From Novosphingobium sp. (lineage in GTDB: Bacteria; Pseudomonadota; Alphaproteobacteria; Sphingomonadales; Sphingomonadaceae), in assembly GCA_019510335.1 (NCBI GenBank), contig JAEKKO010000108.1, positions 1 through 34,885 of the forward strand: a DNA stretch of 34,885 nucleotides, read 5' to 3'. This document shows positions 1 to 9,734 of this stretch, one piece after another. The number at the start of each line of letters is the position of its first letter. The first letter of the stretch is position 1. The notes under the pieces were generated by a model. It had not been told where the DNA came from and searched no databases. It saw only the letters and a program-made list of their open reading frames with translations. The translations under genes were made by a program, and so were the position numbers.

Positions 1-211
1 GCTCGCGGAGGAGGTCGCCGGCCAGGGGATCACCGTCAACGCCATCCTGCCGAGCATCATCGACACGCCGACCAACCGCGCCGACATGCCGGATGCCGAC
101 GTCTCGCAATGGGTCCAGCCCCAGGCGATCGCGGACGTGATCGTGTTCCTCGCCTCGCCGGCGGCGCGGGCGATCACCGGCGCGCTGATCCCGGTGACGC
201 GGGGAGGGTAA
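1..211 (+). CDS. SDR family oxidoreductase, C-terminal fragment
   Basis: The open frame enters from the left edge (codons in phase with base 2) and stops with TAA at 209-211, giving about 70 residues. The tail has the usual end of a short-chain dehydrogenase/reductase: a G-I-T-V-N-A-I-L-P stretch (the conserved N-x-x-x-P after the active-site helix), then I-A-D-V-I-V-F-L-A-S-P and a final I-T-G-A-L-I-P-V-T-R-G-G, matching the substrate-lid and C-terminal strand of classical SDRs. The Rossmann motif and the catalytic Ser/Tyr/Lys lie outside the window, so neither cofactor nor substrate can be judged. The 85 bases to the next gene hold no clear terminator. Confidence 0.85.
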   Translation, partial: LAEEVAGQGITVNAILPSIIDTPTNRADMPDADVSQWVQPQAIADVIVFLASPAARAITGALIPVTRGG

Positions 212-296
212 GCCGGATCGGTCGCAAGTGAGAGATTGCGAAGCTGTCTCCCTATTCACTGGTCCTTAAGCCGCCGGTTCCCTATATCCGCGGGGC

Positions 297-3254
297 ATGA
301 CCGTTCCGCTCTGTGCCGCGCGCCTGCTCGCGCCGTTCGTCCCGCTTTTCCTGCTCGCCTCGGCCGCTCCGGCCGCGCCCACGGCTGCGCCCGCGCCTCT
401 GGTCGACACGGCGGCCAAGGCCGACAAGGCGACCCCGTGGCTATACCGCGGTAGCGACGTCCCGCACGATCCGGAGTGGCAGTTCGGTGAGCTACCCAAC
501 GGCGTGCGCTATGCCGTGCGCCGCAATGGGGTGCCGCCGGGGCAGGTCTCGATCCGCATCCGCATGGACGTCGGCTCGCTTTATGAGCGGCCGGAGGAGA
601 GCGGCTATGCTCACCTCCTCGAGCACCTCGTGTTCCGCGAATCGAAGTACCTTGGGCCGGGCCAGGCGATCCCGACATGGCAGCGGCTCGGCGCGACGTT
701 CGGCACCGACACCAATGCCGAGACCACGCCGACGCAGACGGTGTTCAAGATCGATCTGCCCAACGCGACCCCGGCGACCCTCGACCAGTCGTTCAAGCTG
801 CTCTCGGGGATGATGATCGCGCCGACCCTGAGCGAGGCCGACATCCGCACCGAGCTGCCGATCGTCTTGGCCGAGAAGCGGGAGCGCGGCGGCACCGCCG
901 AGCGGGTTCAGGACGCGATGCGCGAAACGTTCTACGCCGGCCAGCCGCTCGCCGATCACCCGCCGATCGGCACCGTGGAAGCGCTCAACGCCGCCCATCA
1001 AGACACCGTCCGCGCCTTCCATGCCCGGTGGTATCGCCCTGAGAACGCGGTGATCATCGCGGTCGGGGATGTCGAGCCGGCGCAACTCGCGGGGCTGATC
1101 TCAAAGTATTTCGGGGATTGGCCGACCACCGGCGCGCCCGGCAAGCTGCCGAGCTTCGGCGAGCCGGCGGCACCGGCGGGCGGCGACACGACCAACCCGA
1201 TCGGCCTCACCAGAGTGCTGGTGGAGCCTTCGATGCCACGCAACCTCAGCTTCGCGGTGGTGCGGCCGTGGCACGAGAAGCAGGACACCATTGTCTACAA
1301 TCAGGGCCTGATGATCGACTCCGTGGCCCAGGCGCTGATCAATCGCCGGCTCGAGGCCCGGGCCCGCGCCGGCGGCAGCTACCTCGCCGCGCAAGTCAGC
1401 CAGGAGAACGTCAGCCGCTCCGTCGACACGACCTTCGTCACCATCACGCCGCTGACCGACGACTGGCGCGCCGCCGTCCGCGACGTTCGCGCGGTGATCG
1501 CCGATGCGCTGGCCAAGCCGCCGACGCCGGAGGAGATCGCCCGCGAGGCGGCCGAGATCCGTGTCGCCTTCCAGTCGGGCGTAGAGCAGCGCGCGCTGCT
1601 TCCGGGCAACAAGGTCGCCGACGACCTCGTGCAGGCGGTCGACATCCATGAGACCGTCGCCTCCCCCGAGACGGTTCAGCAGATCTTCGAGAAGTCGGTC
1701 CCGCTGTTGACCCCGCAGGCGGTGCTCGAGCACACACGCAAGCTGTTCACGGGGACGGTCGAGCGGGCGCTCTACGTCACGCCGACTGGCGACGCGACGG
1801 CCGAAACCCTGCGCGCCGCGCTGCTCCAGCCGGTCAAGGCCGGGGGCAATGTCCGGCTCGCCGCCAGGACCGTCTCGTTTGCGCAGCTGCCGCCGATCGG
1901 CAACCCCGGGCAGATCGTCACCGACGCACCGACCGGGCTGCTCGGGATCGAGCAGGTCAACTTCGCCAACGGCGTCAAGGCGCTGATCTGGCCGACCAAG
2001 GACGAGCCCGGGCGGGTTTCGGTCAAGGTCCGCTTCGGTGGCGGCTACCGCGCTTTCGCTCCGGGCGACGCGCCGTACGCCTCGCTCGCCGACACCGCGC
2101 TGGTCGGTTCGGGGGTGGCGACGCTTGGCCAGGAGGAGCTCGACCGCATCTCGACCGGCCGCAAGATGGGCTTCGATTTCAAGATTTACGACGCCAACTT
2201 CGAGTTCTCGGCCGAGACCCGGCCGGCCGATCTCGACGATCAGCTCTATCTCTTCGCCGCCAAGTTCGCGATGCCGCGGTGGGATCCGAACCCGTTCATC
2301 CGCGCCAAGGCCGCGGCCCGGCTGCAGTACGACAGCCTCGCCGCCTCGCCGCAGGGCGTGCTTCAGCGTGACCTCAAGTTCTATCAGCGAGGCAGCGACC
2401 CTCGCTACCACACCCCGACGCCGGCCGAGCTCCAGGCGGCGACGCCGGCGCAGTTCCGCAAGGTGTGGGAGCCGATCCTCGCCAGCGGGCCGATCGAGGT
2501 CCAGGTTTACGGCGACTTCGACCGCGACAAGACGATCGCCACGCTCAAGCGCACGTTCGGCGCGCTCGCGCCCCGTCCGCCGCTGGCGCCAACCGCCCTG
2601 GCCCACACCGTCGCAACGCCCTCCACCGGCGGCCCGCCACTGGTGCTGACTCACCGCGGTGACCCAACTTCTGCCGCGGCGGTCGTATCGTGGTCGACCG
2701 GCGGCGGGATGGTCGGGGTGCGCGAATCGCGCCAGCTCGAAATCCTCGCCCAGCTGTTCAGCAACCGCCTTCTCGACGCGATGCGCGAGAAGCTCGGTGC
2801 CAGCTACGCCCCACAGGTCTATTCGGAATGGCCGCTCGACCTTGCCAACGGCGGGGCGATCGTCGCGATGGCGCAGCTCACCCCCCAAGCGGTGCCGAGC
2901 TTCTTCGCCGCGGCCGACCAGATTGCCGCCGACCTGATGGCCCGGCCGCCCAGCGCCGACGAGCTCGCCCGCGTGACCGAGCCGCTGCGCCAACAAGTGA
3001 CCCGTGCCTCGACCAGCACCGCATTCTTCATGTATCAGGTCCAGGGCGCGACGCAGGACCCCTCCAAGTTCGCCGCGGTGCGGACGCTGCTTGGCGACTA
3101 TACTCAGACGACGCCCCAGCACATGCAGGAGCTCGCCCGGCGCTATCTCGTGAAGGACCGCAGCTGGCGCGTGGCGATCATTCCCGAAGGGCAGAAGCTG
3201 GCGACGGCGGTCACGCCGATCCCCGGGCTCGAACCGCAGCCGCAGGCGCGCTGA
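297..3254 (+). CDS. Secreted M16 (insulinase-type) zinc peptidase, two-domain
   Basis: This 985-residue protein has an N-terminal signal peptide (hydrophobic stretch about residues 8-30, Ala-rich cleavage region), so it should act in the periplasm. The inverted zinc motif H-x-x-E-H of M16 metallopeptidases is H106-L-L-E109-H110, and a Glu near 193 (in V-L-A-E-K-R-E-R-G) is the likely third ligand. The length and a second half beginning near residue 540 (a second F-x-N-G-V-K-A-L-I-W strand) fit the fused two-half architecture of bacterial pitrilysin/PqqL-like enzymes, where the second half is usually catalytically inert. The start at 297 places the signal peptide correctly, although the ribosome site is weak (GCGGGG just upstream). 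Substrate unknown. The next gene is on the same strand 77 bases away but is functionally unrelated. Confidence 0.93.
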   Translation: MTVPLCAARLLAPFVPLFLLASAAPAAPTAAPAPLVDTAAKADKATPWLYRGSDVPHDPEWQFGELPNGVRYAVRRNGVPPGQVSIRIRMDVGSLYERPEESGYAHLLEHLVFRESKYLGPGQAIPTWQRLGATFGTDTNAETTPTQTVFKIDLPNATPATLDQSFKLLSGMMIAPTLSEADIRTELPIVLAEKRERGGTAERVQDAMRETFYAGQPLADHPPIGTVEALNAAHQDTVRAFHARWYRPENAVIIAVGDVEPAQLAGLISKYFGDWPTTGAPGKLPSFGEPAAPAGGDTTNPIGLTRVLVEPSMPRNLSFAVVRPWHEKQDTIVYNQGLMIDSVAQALINRRLEARARAGGSYLAAQVSQENVSRSVDTTFVTITPLTDDWRAAVRDVRAVIADALAKPPTPEEIAREAAEIRVAFQSGVEQRALLPGNKVADDLVQAVDIHETVASPETVQQIFEKSVPLLTPQAVLEHTRKLFTGTVERALYVTPTGDATAETLRAALLQPVKAGGNVRLAARTVSFAQLPPIGNPGQIVTDAPTGLLGIEQVNFANGVKALIWPTKDEPGRVSVKVRFGGGYRAFAPGDAPYASLADTALVGSGVATLGQEELDRISTGRKMGFDFKIYDANFEFSAETRPADLDDQLYLFAAKFAMPRWDPNPFIRAKAAARLQYDSLAASPQGVLQRDLKFYQRGSDPRYHTPTPAELQAATPAQFRKVWEPILASGPIEVQVYGDFDRDKTIATLKRTFGALAPRPPLAPTALAHTVATPSTGGPPLVLTHRGDPTSAAAVVSWSTGGGMVGVRESRQLEILAQLFSNRLLDAMREKLGASYAPQVYSEWPLDLANGGAIVAMAQLTPQAVPSFFAAADQIAADLMARPPSADELARVTEPLRQQVTRASTSTAFFMYQVQGATQDPSKFAAVRTLLGDYTQTTPQHMQELARRYLVKDRSWRVAIIPEGQKLATAVTPIPGLEPQPQAR

Positions 3255-3331
3255 GCGGACCCGCGTCGATCGGCGGTTTTGCATTGAACCGCGGGGCGGC
3301 GTATGGGCCGCGCCCGAAGGAGCATTACGAC

Positions 3332-4705
3332 GTGGCGACGAACTGGACCCCCGACAGCTGGCAGACCCGCGAGGCGCGGCACTTGCCGGGCTACGACGAC
3401 GCCGCCGCGCTCGAGCAGGTCCAGCAGACGCTGCGCCGGTTCCCGCCGCTGGTGTTCGCCGGCGAGGCCCGCGCGCTCAAGGCCGACCTCGCCGAAGTGG
3501 CGCACGGCCGGGGCTTTCTGCTCCAGGGCGGCGATTGCGCCGAGAGCTTTGCCGAGTTCCACCCCGACAACATCCGGGATACCTTCCGCGTGCTGCTGCA
3601 GATGGCGGTGGCGCTGACCTTCGCCAGCAAGCAGCCGGTTGTCAAAGTCGGGCGAATGGCCGGCCAGTTCGCCAAGCCGCGCTCGGCGCCGACGGAAAGC
3701 CAGGGCGGAGTCGAATTGCCGAGCTACCTCGGCGACATCGTCAACGGCATCGAGTTCGAGCCCGCGGCGCGGCGCCACGATCCGGAGCGGATGCTGCGCG
3801 CCTACAGCCAGGCCGCGGCCACGCTCAACCTGCTCCGCGCCTTTGCCGGCGGCGGCTATGCCAACTTGCGCCAGGTCCACCGCTGGACGCTCGAGCACAT
3901 CGCCCGTAGCCCGTGGGCCGCCCGCTTCGCCGAAACCGCCGATCGGATCGGCGAGGCGCTCGACTTCATGGCCGCGTGTGGGGTCGACCCGGAGACGGTG
4001 CCGCAGCTCCAGGGGACCAGCTTCTACACCAGCCACGAGGCCCTGCTGCTGCAGTATGAGCAAGCGCTGACCCGGCAGGATTCGCTGACTGGCGACTGGT
4101 ACGACTGCTCGGCGCACATGCTGTGGATCGGTGATCGGACGCGCTTCGAGGGCTCGGCCCACGTCGAGTTCCTGCGCGGCGTCGGCAATCCGCTGGGCAT
4201 GAAGTGCGGCCCGAGCCTCCAACCCGATGCGCTGCTGCGGCTGCTCGACACGCTCAACCCGGCGCGCGAAGCCGGGCGGATGACGCTGATCACCCGATTC
4301 GGCCACGACAAGGTCGAAGCCGGGCTGCCGCCTCTGGTCCGCGCCGTGCAGCGCGAGGGGCATCCGGTGGTGTGGTCGTGCGATCCGATGCACGGCAACG
4401 TCGTCAAGAGCGAAAGCGGGTTCAAAACCCGTCCGTTCGATCGCATCCTCGCCGAAGTCCGCGGATTTTTCGCCGTGCATCGTGCCGAGGGCACCCACGC
4501 CGGCGGGATTCACGTCGAGATGACCGGGCAGGACGTCACTGAGTGCGTCGGCGGGGCGGTGGCGATCACCGACGAGGCGCTGGCCGACCGCTACCACACC
4601 CATTGCGACCCGCGGCTCAACGCGGCGCAGTCGCTCGAGTTGGCATTCCTGATCGCCGAGATGCTCAACCTCGAGGCTGGGGAGCGCGACAGGCGGGCGG
4701 CCTGA
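3332..4705 (+). CDS. aroG: Class II 3-deoxy-7-phosphoheptulonate (DAHP) synthase
   Basis: This enzyme condenses phosphoenolpyruvate with erythrose 4-phosphate, the first step of the shikimate pathway. The GTG start at 3332 is chosen because AAGGAG (3317-3322) lies 9 bases upstream and the following residues ([11 protein letters not shown]) are the typical class II N-terminus. The same frame is open further upstream but only as the shadow of the M16 gene. The 457-residue length suits the plant/Mycobacterium-type (class II) family. Visible family signatures are G-G-D-C-A-E near residue 70, [12 protein letters not shown] near 110, and a late H[11 protein letters not shown] motif with metal and substrate ligands. 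Probably monocistronic housekeeping. The gene symbol varies between organisms for this class. Confidence 0.95.
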   Translation: MATNWTPDSWQTREARHLPGYDDAAALEQVQQTLRRFPPLVFAGEARALKADLAEVAHGRGFLLQGGDCAESFAEFHPDNIRDTFRVLLQMAVALTFASKQPVVKVGRMAGQFAKPRSAPTESQGGVELPSYLGDIVNGIEFEPAARRHDPERMLRAYSQAAATLNLLRAFAGGGYANLRQVHRWTLEHIARSPWAARFAETADRIGEALDFMAACGVDPETVPQLQGTSFYTSHEALLLQYEQALTRQDSLTGDWYDCSAHMLWIGDRTRFEGSAHVEFLRGVGNPLGMKCGPSLQPDALLRLLDTLNPAREAGRMTLITRFGHDKVEAGLPPLVRAVQREGHPVVWSCDPMHGNVVKSESGFKTRPFDRILAEVRGFFAVHRAEGTHAGGIHVEMTGQDVTECVGGAVAITDEALADRYHTHCDPRLNAAQSLELAFLIAEMLNLEAGERDRRAA

Positions 4706-4772
4706 GCTCGCGTGGGTCGTTCGCGTGACCACTTGAGGGGAGCCTTTCGGCGCGTCATGCGTTGGAGGGGCC

Positions 4773-6014
4773 ATGCGGGGCAGGGCTACGGTTAGGGGGA
4801 GCGATCCCGACGCTGGCGTGCTGGCCGATCGATTGGCTGCGACGCGTGGGCTGAGCGAGGCGCTGGTCGCGCCGTTGTCCGACGCCGACGCCACGCTCCA
4901 GTCCATGGCCGATGCCTCACCGGCCAAGTGGCACCTGGCCCACGTCACGTGGTTCTTCGAGACTTTCGTCCTGCGCGATCACGCGCCCGGGTATCAGCCG
5001 TTCGATGCCGGGTGGGGCTATCTGTTCAATTCGTACTACGAAGCTGAAGGGCCGCGGCACGCGCGGCCTGCTCGCGGGCTCTTGTCGCGGCCATCGCTGA
5101 GCCAAGTGCTGGCATGGCGGGCGCACGTCGACGCGGCATTGGCGCCGTTGTTCGGCCGGCCCGAGCTTGCGCCGCTGCTCGAATTGGGAATCGCCCACGA
5201 GCAGCAGCACCAGGAACTTCTGCTGACCGACATCAAGCACGCACTGGCTCAGAACCCACTGGGGCCAGCGATGTGGGACGCCGCGAGCTCGCCGCCTCCG
5301 TCCGACGCGGGGCCTGGCGCATGGCACGAACACCCCGGCGGGATCGCGCTGATCGGCGCCGATGGGACCGGCTTTGCCTTCGACAACGAGGGACCGCGGC
5401 ACCGAGTGCTGCTGGAGCCGTTCGCACTGGCCGCGCAGCTCGTCACCAACGCCGAATGGGAGGTATTCATCGCCGACGGTGGCTACAGCACGCCCACGCT
5501 GTGGCTGTCCGACGGATGGGCGTGGGTCCGGGCGGAGGGCATCTCCGCGCCGCTCTACTGGCGCGGCCACGAGCATTTCACCCATGCCGGCTGGCAGCGG
5601 CGCGAGCCCGGTGCTCCCGTCACGCACATCTCCTACTACGAGGCGGACGCATACGCCGCCTGGGCCGGTGCCCGGCTGCCGACGGAGTTCGAGTGGGAGG
5701 CGATCGCGTCGGGCGATGATTTAGCCGGTGGCAACCAGCTCGAGGTCGCGGGCCCGGTGCTTCCGGCAGGCTCGGCATCGCTGTTCGGCGACTGCTGGCA
5801 GTGGACCCGCTCGGCCTATTTGCCATACCCGCGGTTCCGCCCGGTGGCCGGCGCCGTCGGAGAGTACAACGGCAAATTCATGTCGGGCCAGTTCGTGCTC
5901 AAGGGCGCGAGCTGCGCGACCCCGCGCGGGCACTCGCGGGCGAGCTACCGCAATTTCTTCTACCCCCACCAGCGCTGGCAGTTCACCGGCCTGCGCCTCG
6001 CGCGGGATCTTTAG
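4773..6014 (+). CDS. egtB: Ergothioneine biosynthesis sulfoxide synthase EgtB
   Basis: EgtB is a mononuclear iron oxygenase that joins a thiol donor (gamma-glutamylcysteine or cysteine) to hercynine as a sulfoxide. The 413-residue protein has an N-terminal DinB-like helical domain with the iron ligands in W-H-L-A-H (about residue 55) and H-E-Q-Q-H-Q-E (about 145), followed by an FGE-sulfatase/C-type-lectin domain ending in the EgtB-typical Y-N-G-K-F-M, S-C-A-T-P and Y-R-N-F-F-Y-P-H-Q-R-W-Q-F-T-G-L-R-L stretches. egtD follows after 2 bases, forming a tight operon. The ATG at 4773 sits almost on top of its purine-rich GGAGGGG, so the true start could be slightly downstream; conserved sequence starts near residue 17. 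No egtA, egtC or egtE is nearby. Confidence 0.95.
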   Translation: MRGRATVRGSDPDAGVLADRLAATRGLSEALVAPLSDADATLQSMADASPAKWHLAHVTWFFETFVLRDHAPGYQPFDAGWGYLFNSYYEAEGPRHARPARGLLSRPSLSQVLAWRAHVDAALAPLFGRPELAPLLELGIAHEQQHQELLLTDIKHALAQNPLGPAMWDAASSPPPSDAGPGAWHEHPGGIALIGADGTGFAFDNEGPRHRVLLEPFALAAQLVTNAEWEVFIADGGYSTPTLWLSDGWAWVRAEGISAPLYWRGHEHFTHAGWQRREPGAPVTHISYYEADAYAAWAGARLPTEFEWEAIASGDDLAGGNQLEVAGPVLPAGSASLFGDCWQWTRSAYLPYPRFRPVAGAVGEYNGKFMSGQFVLKGASCATPRGHSRASYRNFFYPHQRWQFTGLRLARDL

Positions 6015-6016
6015 CG

Positions 6017-7003
6017 ATGGCCGCACAGCCCAGCCTCACCGTCGTCGACAGCGACGCTGCGGGGGTCGACCGCGCGTTCCGCGCAGACGTGCTCGCCGGC
6101 CTGGCCCAGCGCCAGAAGGCGGTGCCGGCGCGGTGGTTCTACGACGACCGGGGCAGCTCGCTGTTCGAGGAGATCACCCGCCTGCCCGAATACTATCCGA
6201 CCCGGGCCGAGACGGAAATTCTGGCGCAATGGTGCCCCGAGATCGCGCGGCGCGTCGGGGTGGGACGGGCGGTGATCGAGTTCGGCGCCGGCAGCGCGGC
6301 CAAGACCCCGCTCGTCCTGGGCTGCATCGAACCGGCGTTCTACGTCCCAATCGACATCTCTGGCGATTTCCTCCGCGCCTCGGTCGAGCCGCTCGCGGCT
6401 CGGTTCCCGGCGTTGCCGATCGTTCCGGTCGAGGCCGATTTCACCAAGCCGGTGCCGCTGCCCGAGGCGATCGGCGGGCTGCCGAAGCTGGGCTTCTTCC
6501 CCGGCTCGACGATCGGCAACCTGGTCCCGCCGAGCGCCGTCGACCTGCTGCGGGCGATGCGCGCAACGCTCGGGGATGACGCCACGCTGCTGATCGGGAT
6601 GGACCTGATCAAGGATCCGGCGGTGCTTCTCGCCGCCTACGACGACTCAGCCGGAGTGACGGCGGCATTCAACCTGAACCTCGTCGCGCGGATAAACCGC
6701 GAGCTCGAGGGGACTATCCCGCTTGACGCGCTGCGCCATGTCGTCCGCTGGAACGACCCGCTGGCGCGGATCGAGATGCATCTTGAAGCGCAGCGCGCCA
6801 TCGAATTCACCGTCTCGGACAAACGCTTGGCGATGGCCGCGGGCGAGACCATTCACACCGAAAATAGCCACAAGTACGATTCCCGCAGTGCGGCAATGCT
6901 GCTGCTCGCCGGCGGGTGGACGCCCCACGAGCACTTCTTTGACCATGGGCGCCGCTTCATGGTGATCCTCGCCGCTGCCAGCGAGGCGCGGATGGCGCCG
7001 TAG
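6017..7003 (+). CDS. egtD: L-histidine N-alpha-methyltransferase EgtD
   Basis: EgtD trimethylates histidine to hercynine with S-adenosylmethionine, supplying the substrate of EgtB. The 328-residue product has all family landmarks: W-F-Y-D-D-R-G-S-S-L-F-E-E-I and E-Y-Y-P-T-R-A-E-T near the N-terminus (histidine-binding Tyr), the SAM-binding E-F-G-A-G-S-A-A-K-T near residue 90, F-F-P-G-S-T-I-G-N-L near 165, and I-H-T-E-N-S-H-K-Y near 280, which holds the substrate-binding Glu and Ser. The ATG at 6017 lies 2 bases after the egtB stop, so translation is likely coupled. The gene ends 6 bases from the end of the convergent quinone oxidoreductase gene. Confidence 0.96.
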   Translation: MAAQPSLTVVDSDAAGVDRAFRADVLAGLAQRQKAVPARWFYDDRGSSLFEEITRLPEYYPTRAETEILAQWCPEIARRVGVGRAVIEFGAGSAAKTPLVLGCIEPAFYVPIDISGDFLRASVEPLAARFPALPIVPVEADFTKPVPLPEAIGGLPKLGFFPGSTIGNLVPPSAVDLLRAMRATLGDDATLLIGMDLIKDPAVLLAAYDDSAGVTAAFNLNLVARINRELEGTIPLDALRHVVRWNDPLARIEMHLEAQRAIEFTVSDKRLAMAAGETIHTENSHKYDSRSAAMLLLAGGWTPHEHFFDHGRRFMVILAAASEARMAP

Positions 7004-7009
7004 CCCTCA

Positions 7010-7987
7010 CTAGGGAAGCAGCACGGTCGAGCCGGTCGTCTTGCGCGCTTCGAGGTCACGGTGGGCCTGGGCGGCTTGCTCCAGCGGGTAGGTCTGGCCG
7101 ATGTTCACCTGTATCTTGCCTTCGCGCAGCATCGCGAACAGCCGCGCGGCTCCGGCGCGGCGTTCATCGGCGCCGACGTAGTAGTCAAACAGCGTCGGCC
7201 GGGTGACGTAGAGAGAGCCGTGGGCCGAAAGCACGCCCAGAATGACCCCGGTCACCGGACCGCTGGCATTGCCATAGCTGACGATCAGGCCGCGGCGGCG
7301 GGTGCTGGCGAGCGAGCTCTGCCAGGTCGCCGCGCCGACGCCGTCGTAAGTGACGGCGACGCCGGCTCCGCCGCTCGCCTCGCGCACCTTTGCCGCCAGC
7401 TCGGGATCGTCGGTGCGCAGCACCAGCTCGGCCCCGGCGTCGCGCGCGAGCGCCTCCTTGGGTGCGCTGCCGACGGTGCCGATGACCTTGACGCCGAGCG
7501 CGGTCAGCCACTGCACCAGCAGTTGCCCGACGCCGCCGGAGGCGGCGTGGACCATGACCCAGTCGCCGGCCGCGGGCCTGGCCGCACGTTCGGCGAGGAA
7601 TTCGGCGGTGCAGCCCTTGAGCAGCACGGCGGCGGCAGTCCTCGCGTCGAGGTCGTCGGGCAGCGGAATCAGCTGTTTGGCCGGGACCAGCCGCGCCGTC
7701 GCATAAGCTCCGCGAGCCGGACCGAATGTGCCAACCCGGTCGCCGGGGGCGAAGCCGACGACGTCGGGTCCGACCGCCTCGACCACGCCCGCCGCTTCGG
7801 TGCCGAGCGGCGCTGGCAGCTCGACCGGATAGACCCCGCTGCGGTGGTAGGCGTCGATAAAGTTGAGCCCGACGGCCTCGTTGCGGACCAGCACTTCGCC
7901 CGGACCCGGCCGGTCGAGATCGACGTCGCGCCAGTGGATCACCTCGGGGCCGCCGGTCTGCTCGATAATCGCCTGTCGTGCCTTCAT
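7010..7987 (-). CDS. NAD(P)H:quinone oxidoreductase, zeta-crystallin type
   Basis: This is a 325-residue medium-chain dehydrogenase/reductase without zinc ligands, of the Qor/zeta-crystallin type that reduces quinones with NADPH. It begins M-K-A-R-Q-A-I-I-E-Q-T-G-G-P-E-V-I. It has N-E-A-V-G-L-N-F-I-D-A-Y-H-R-S-G (quinone reductase signature), a Rossmann motif A-A-S-G-G-V-G-Q-L-L near 150, and the late G-N-A-S-G-P strand. The frame is open another 55 codons upstream, but the start at 7987 is supported by AGGAGG (complement of 7994-7999) 6 bases ahead. It is divergent from the SDR at 8151; the 163-base gap must hold both promoters. Physiological quinone unknown. Confidence 0.92.
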   Translation of the reverse strand: MKARQAIIEQTGGPEVIHWRDVDLDRPGPGEVLVRNEAVGLNFIDAYHRSGVYPVELPAPLGTEAAGVVEAVGPDVVGFAPGDRVGTFGPARGAYATARLVPAKQLIPLPDDLDARTAAAVLLKGCTAEFLAERAARPAAGDWVMVHAASGGVGQLLVQWLTALGVKVIGTVGSAPKEALARDAGAELVLRTDDPELAAKVREASGGAGVAVTYDGVGAATWQSSLASTRRRGLIVSYGNASGPVTGVILGVLSAHGSLYVTRPTLFDYYVGADERRAGAARLFAMLREGKIQVNIGQTYPLEQAAQAHRDLEARKTTGSTVLLP

Positions 7988-8150
7988 CGCTCGCCTCCTG
8001 AGCCGTTGCGCGGGATGGCAGCGATGCGCCGGCGGCCTTCCCAAGCCAAGCAAAACTGCTAGCAATTCAATCGTTAGAGCGACCGGAAAGATACATTGGG
8101 GGGCAGCGCGGCGAGTGCGGTGTGGCTGCCGTTGGCGAAGGACTGAAGGC

Positions 8151-8939
8151 ATGATCGATTCGGATCGTTATGGACCGTGGGCGCTGATCGTCGGCGGCTC
8201 GGAAGGCGTCGGCGCCGGCTTTGCCCGGCGGCTGGCGGTGGCGGGAATCAAGCTGGTCCTGGTCGCCCGCAAGGAAGGTCCCCTGGCGGAGCTCGCGGCC
8301 GAATTGCAGGAGGCCGGCGCCGAGGTTCGCACGATCTCGGTCGATCTCGCCCGGCCCGACGCGCTCGACCGGGTCAGGGCGGTGACCGATGACGTCGAGA
8401 TCGGGCTGATGATCTACAACGCCGGCGCCAACAGCGTCCGCGGCAACTTCGTCGAGTTGCCGGCCGAGGTGACCCGCGCCGTGATCCAGATCAGCGTCGT
8501 CGGGCAAAGCGAGTTCGCCCGCCATTACGGCGCCCAGATGTGCGCGCGCGGGCACGGCGGGATGATCCTCGCGGGCTCGCTCTCCAGCTACATGGGCGCG
8601 CCGTCGCTGGCCGCCTATACCGCGTCGAAGGCGTTCAGCCGGATCTTCGGGGAGGCGCTGTGGGCCGAGTGCGCCCCGCTCGGAGTCGACGTGCTCCACC
8701 TGGTGATCGGCTTTACCGCGACCCCGGCGATGGAACGGCTGCACATCGACACCACGACGGCGCAGGACCCGGAAGACGTGGCCCAGGAGGCGCTCGCCAA
8801 CCTCACCAATGGGCCGGTGTGGATTGCCGGCGGCGAAGGCAACCTCGAGACCGCGATCCGCCGCTCGGTCATCGCCGATCGCGGCGCGACCATCCGCCAG
8901 TTGGCGACGCCGTCGCGCGAGGCGATCGTGCGCAAGTGA
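8151..8939 (+). CDS. SDR family NAD(P)-dependent oxidoreductase
   Basis: A 262-residue classical short-chain dehydrogenase/reductase. The cofactor loop is G-G-S-E-G-V-G-A-G-F-A near residue 15, the N-A-G motif is at I-Y-N-A-G-A-N, and the catalytic residues are visible in A-G-S-L-S-S-Y-M (Ser) and A-A-Y-T-A-S-K (Tyr and Lys). ATG 8151 is preceded by GAAGGA about 8 bases away. An upstream extension of the frame overlaps the divergent gene and has no family similarity. It overlaps the start of the following SDR by one base (TGATG), so the two are co-translated. Substrate unknown; the pair looks catabolic (fatty acyl, terpenoid or aromatic side chain), which is inference. Confidence 0.92.
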   Translation: MIDSDRYGPWALIVGGSEGVGAGFARRLAVAGIKLVLVARKEGPLAELAAELQEAGAEVRTISVDLARPDALDRVRAVTDDVEIGLMIYNAGANSVRGNFVELPAEVTRAVIQISVVGQSEFARHYGAQMCARGHGGMILAGSLSSYMGAPSLAAYTASKAFSRIFGEALWAECAPLGVDVLHLVIGFTATPAMERLHIDTTTAQDPEDVAQEALANLTNGPVWIAGGEGNLETAIRRSVIADRGATIRQLATPSREAIVRK

Positions 8940-9649
8940 TGGGCCAGCCCACTGCCGTCGTAGCCGGCGCCGGCTCCGGGATCGGCCGCGGCTGCGCGCT
9001 GCGGCTGGCGGGCGAGGGGCACCACGTGATCTGCGTCGGCCGCAGCGCGGACAAGCTGACGGAGACCGTCGCCAGGATCGAAGCTGCCGACGGCAGCGCC
9101 GATGCTTTCGCCGGGGACGTGCGCGACTGGGCCCGGATGGAGGAGCTTGCGGCGAGGGTTGCCCCGCGCGGTCTCGACCTGCTGGTCAATTCGGCCGGCG
9201 GACAGTTCTTCGCGCCGGCCGCTCAGCTCACTGAGAACGGCTGGCGCTCGGTGGTCGAGGTCAACCTGTTCGGCAGCTTCAATCTCTGCCGTCAGCTCTA
9301 TCCGGCGCTCAAGGCCCGGCGCGGGTCGGTCGTGCTGGTCGTCGCCGGGCTGTGGCGCAAGGCGGCCCCGGGCCTCGTGCACTCGGCGGCGGCGCGCGCC
9401 GGCGTCGTCCAGATGATGCGCACACTCGCGCTCGAATGGGCGGGCGAGGGCATCCGCGTCAATGCGCTGTGTCCCGGGCTAACCGACACCAACGCCCTGA
9501 TCGAGCGCTACCGTGGCCTGGTCGAGAGCGTGCCGCTCGGCCGCATCGGCGAGATTGACGAGGTCGTCGACGCGCTCCTCTATCTAGCCCGCGCCGCCTA
9601 TGTCACCGGCGAGGTGCTGACGATCGACGGCGGACTGCACCTGGTGTGA
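8939..9649 (+). CDS. SDR-fold protein resembling trans-2-enoyl-CoA reductase (PECR/DECR-like)
   Basis: The 236-residue protein has the SDR cofactor motif G-A-G-S-G-I-G-R-G near residue 10, N-S-A-G at 84-87, and a normal C-terminus (V-T-G-E-V-L-T-I-D-G-G). The catalytic window is not Y-x-x-x-K: it reads V-H-S-A-A-A-R-A-G at 147-155, so Ser149 and Arg153 stand where Tyr and Lys are expected. The same H-S-x-A-A-R-A-G-V pattern is what I recall in peroxisomal trans-2-enoyl-CoA reductase, followed likewise by L-A-L-E-W. An enoyl-CoA reductase role is therefore more plausible than an alcohol dehydrogenase. The ATG overlaps the stop of the upstream SDR. Confidence 0.85.
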   Translation: MGQPTAVVAGAGSGIGRGCALRLAGEGHHVICVGRSADKLTETVARIEAADGSADAFAGDVRDWARMEELAARVAPRGLDLLVNSAGGQFFAPAAQLTENGWRSVVEVNLFGSFNLCRQLYPALKARRGSVVLVVAGLWRKAAPGLVHSAAARAGVVQMMRTLALEWAGEGIRVNALCPGLTDTNALIERYRGLVESVPLGRIGEIDEVVDALLYLARAAYVTGEVLTIDGGLHLV

Positions 9650-9734
9650 AGGGCTTTCCTGCTTTGCAGCGGTGCTACTACATGCGATACAGTGTCGCAC
9701 CGTCCGAACGAGGGCGAGGGGAAGAGGTATTGCG

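Noticed and set aside
1101-3284. 727-codon minus-strand open frame
   Set aside because: Antisense shadow of the M16 peptidase gene; composition Arg/Asp/Gly-rich without motifs.
2690-3331. N-terminal extension of the DAHP synthase frame
   Set aside because: The first 214 codons overlap the M16 gene in another frame and show no family similarity. The GTG at 3332 has a good ribosome site.
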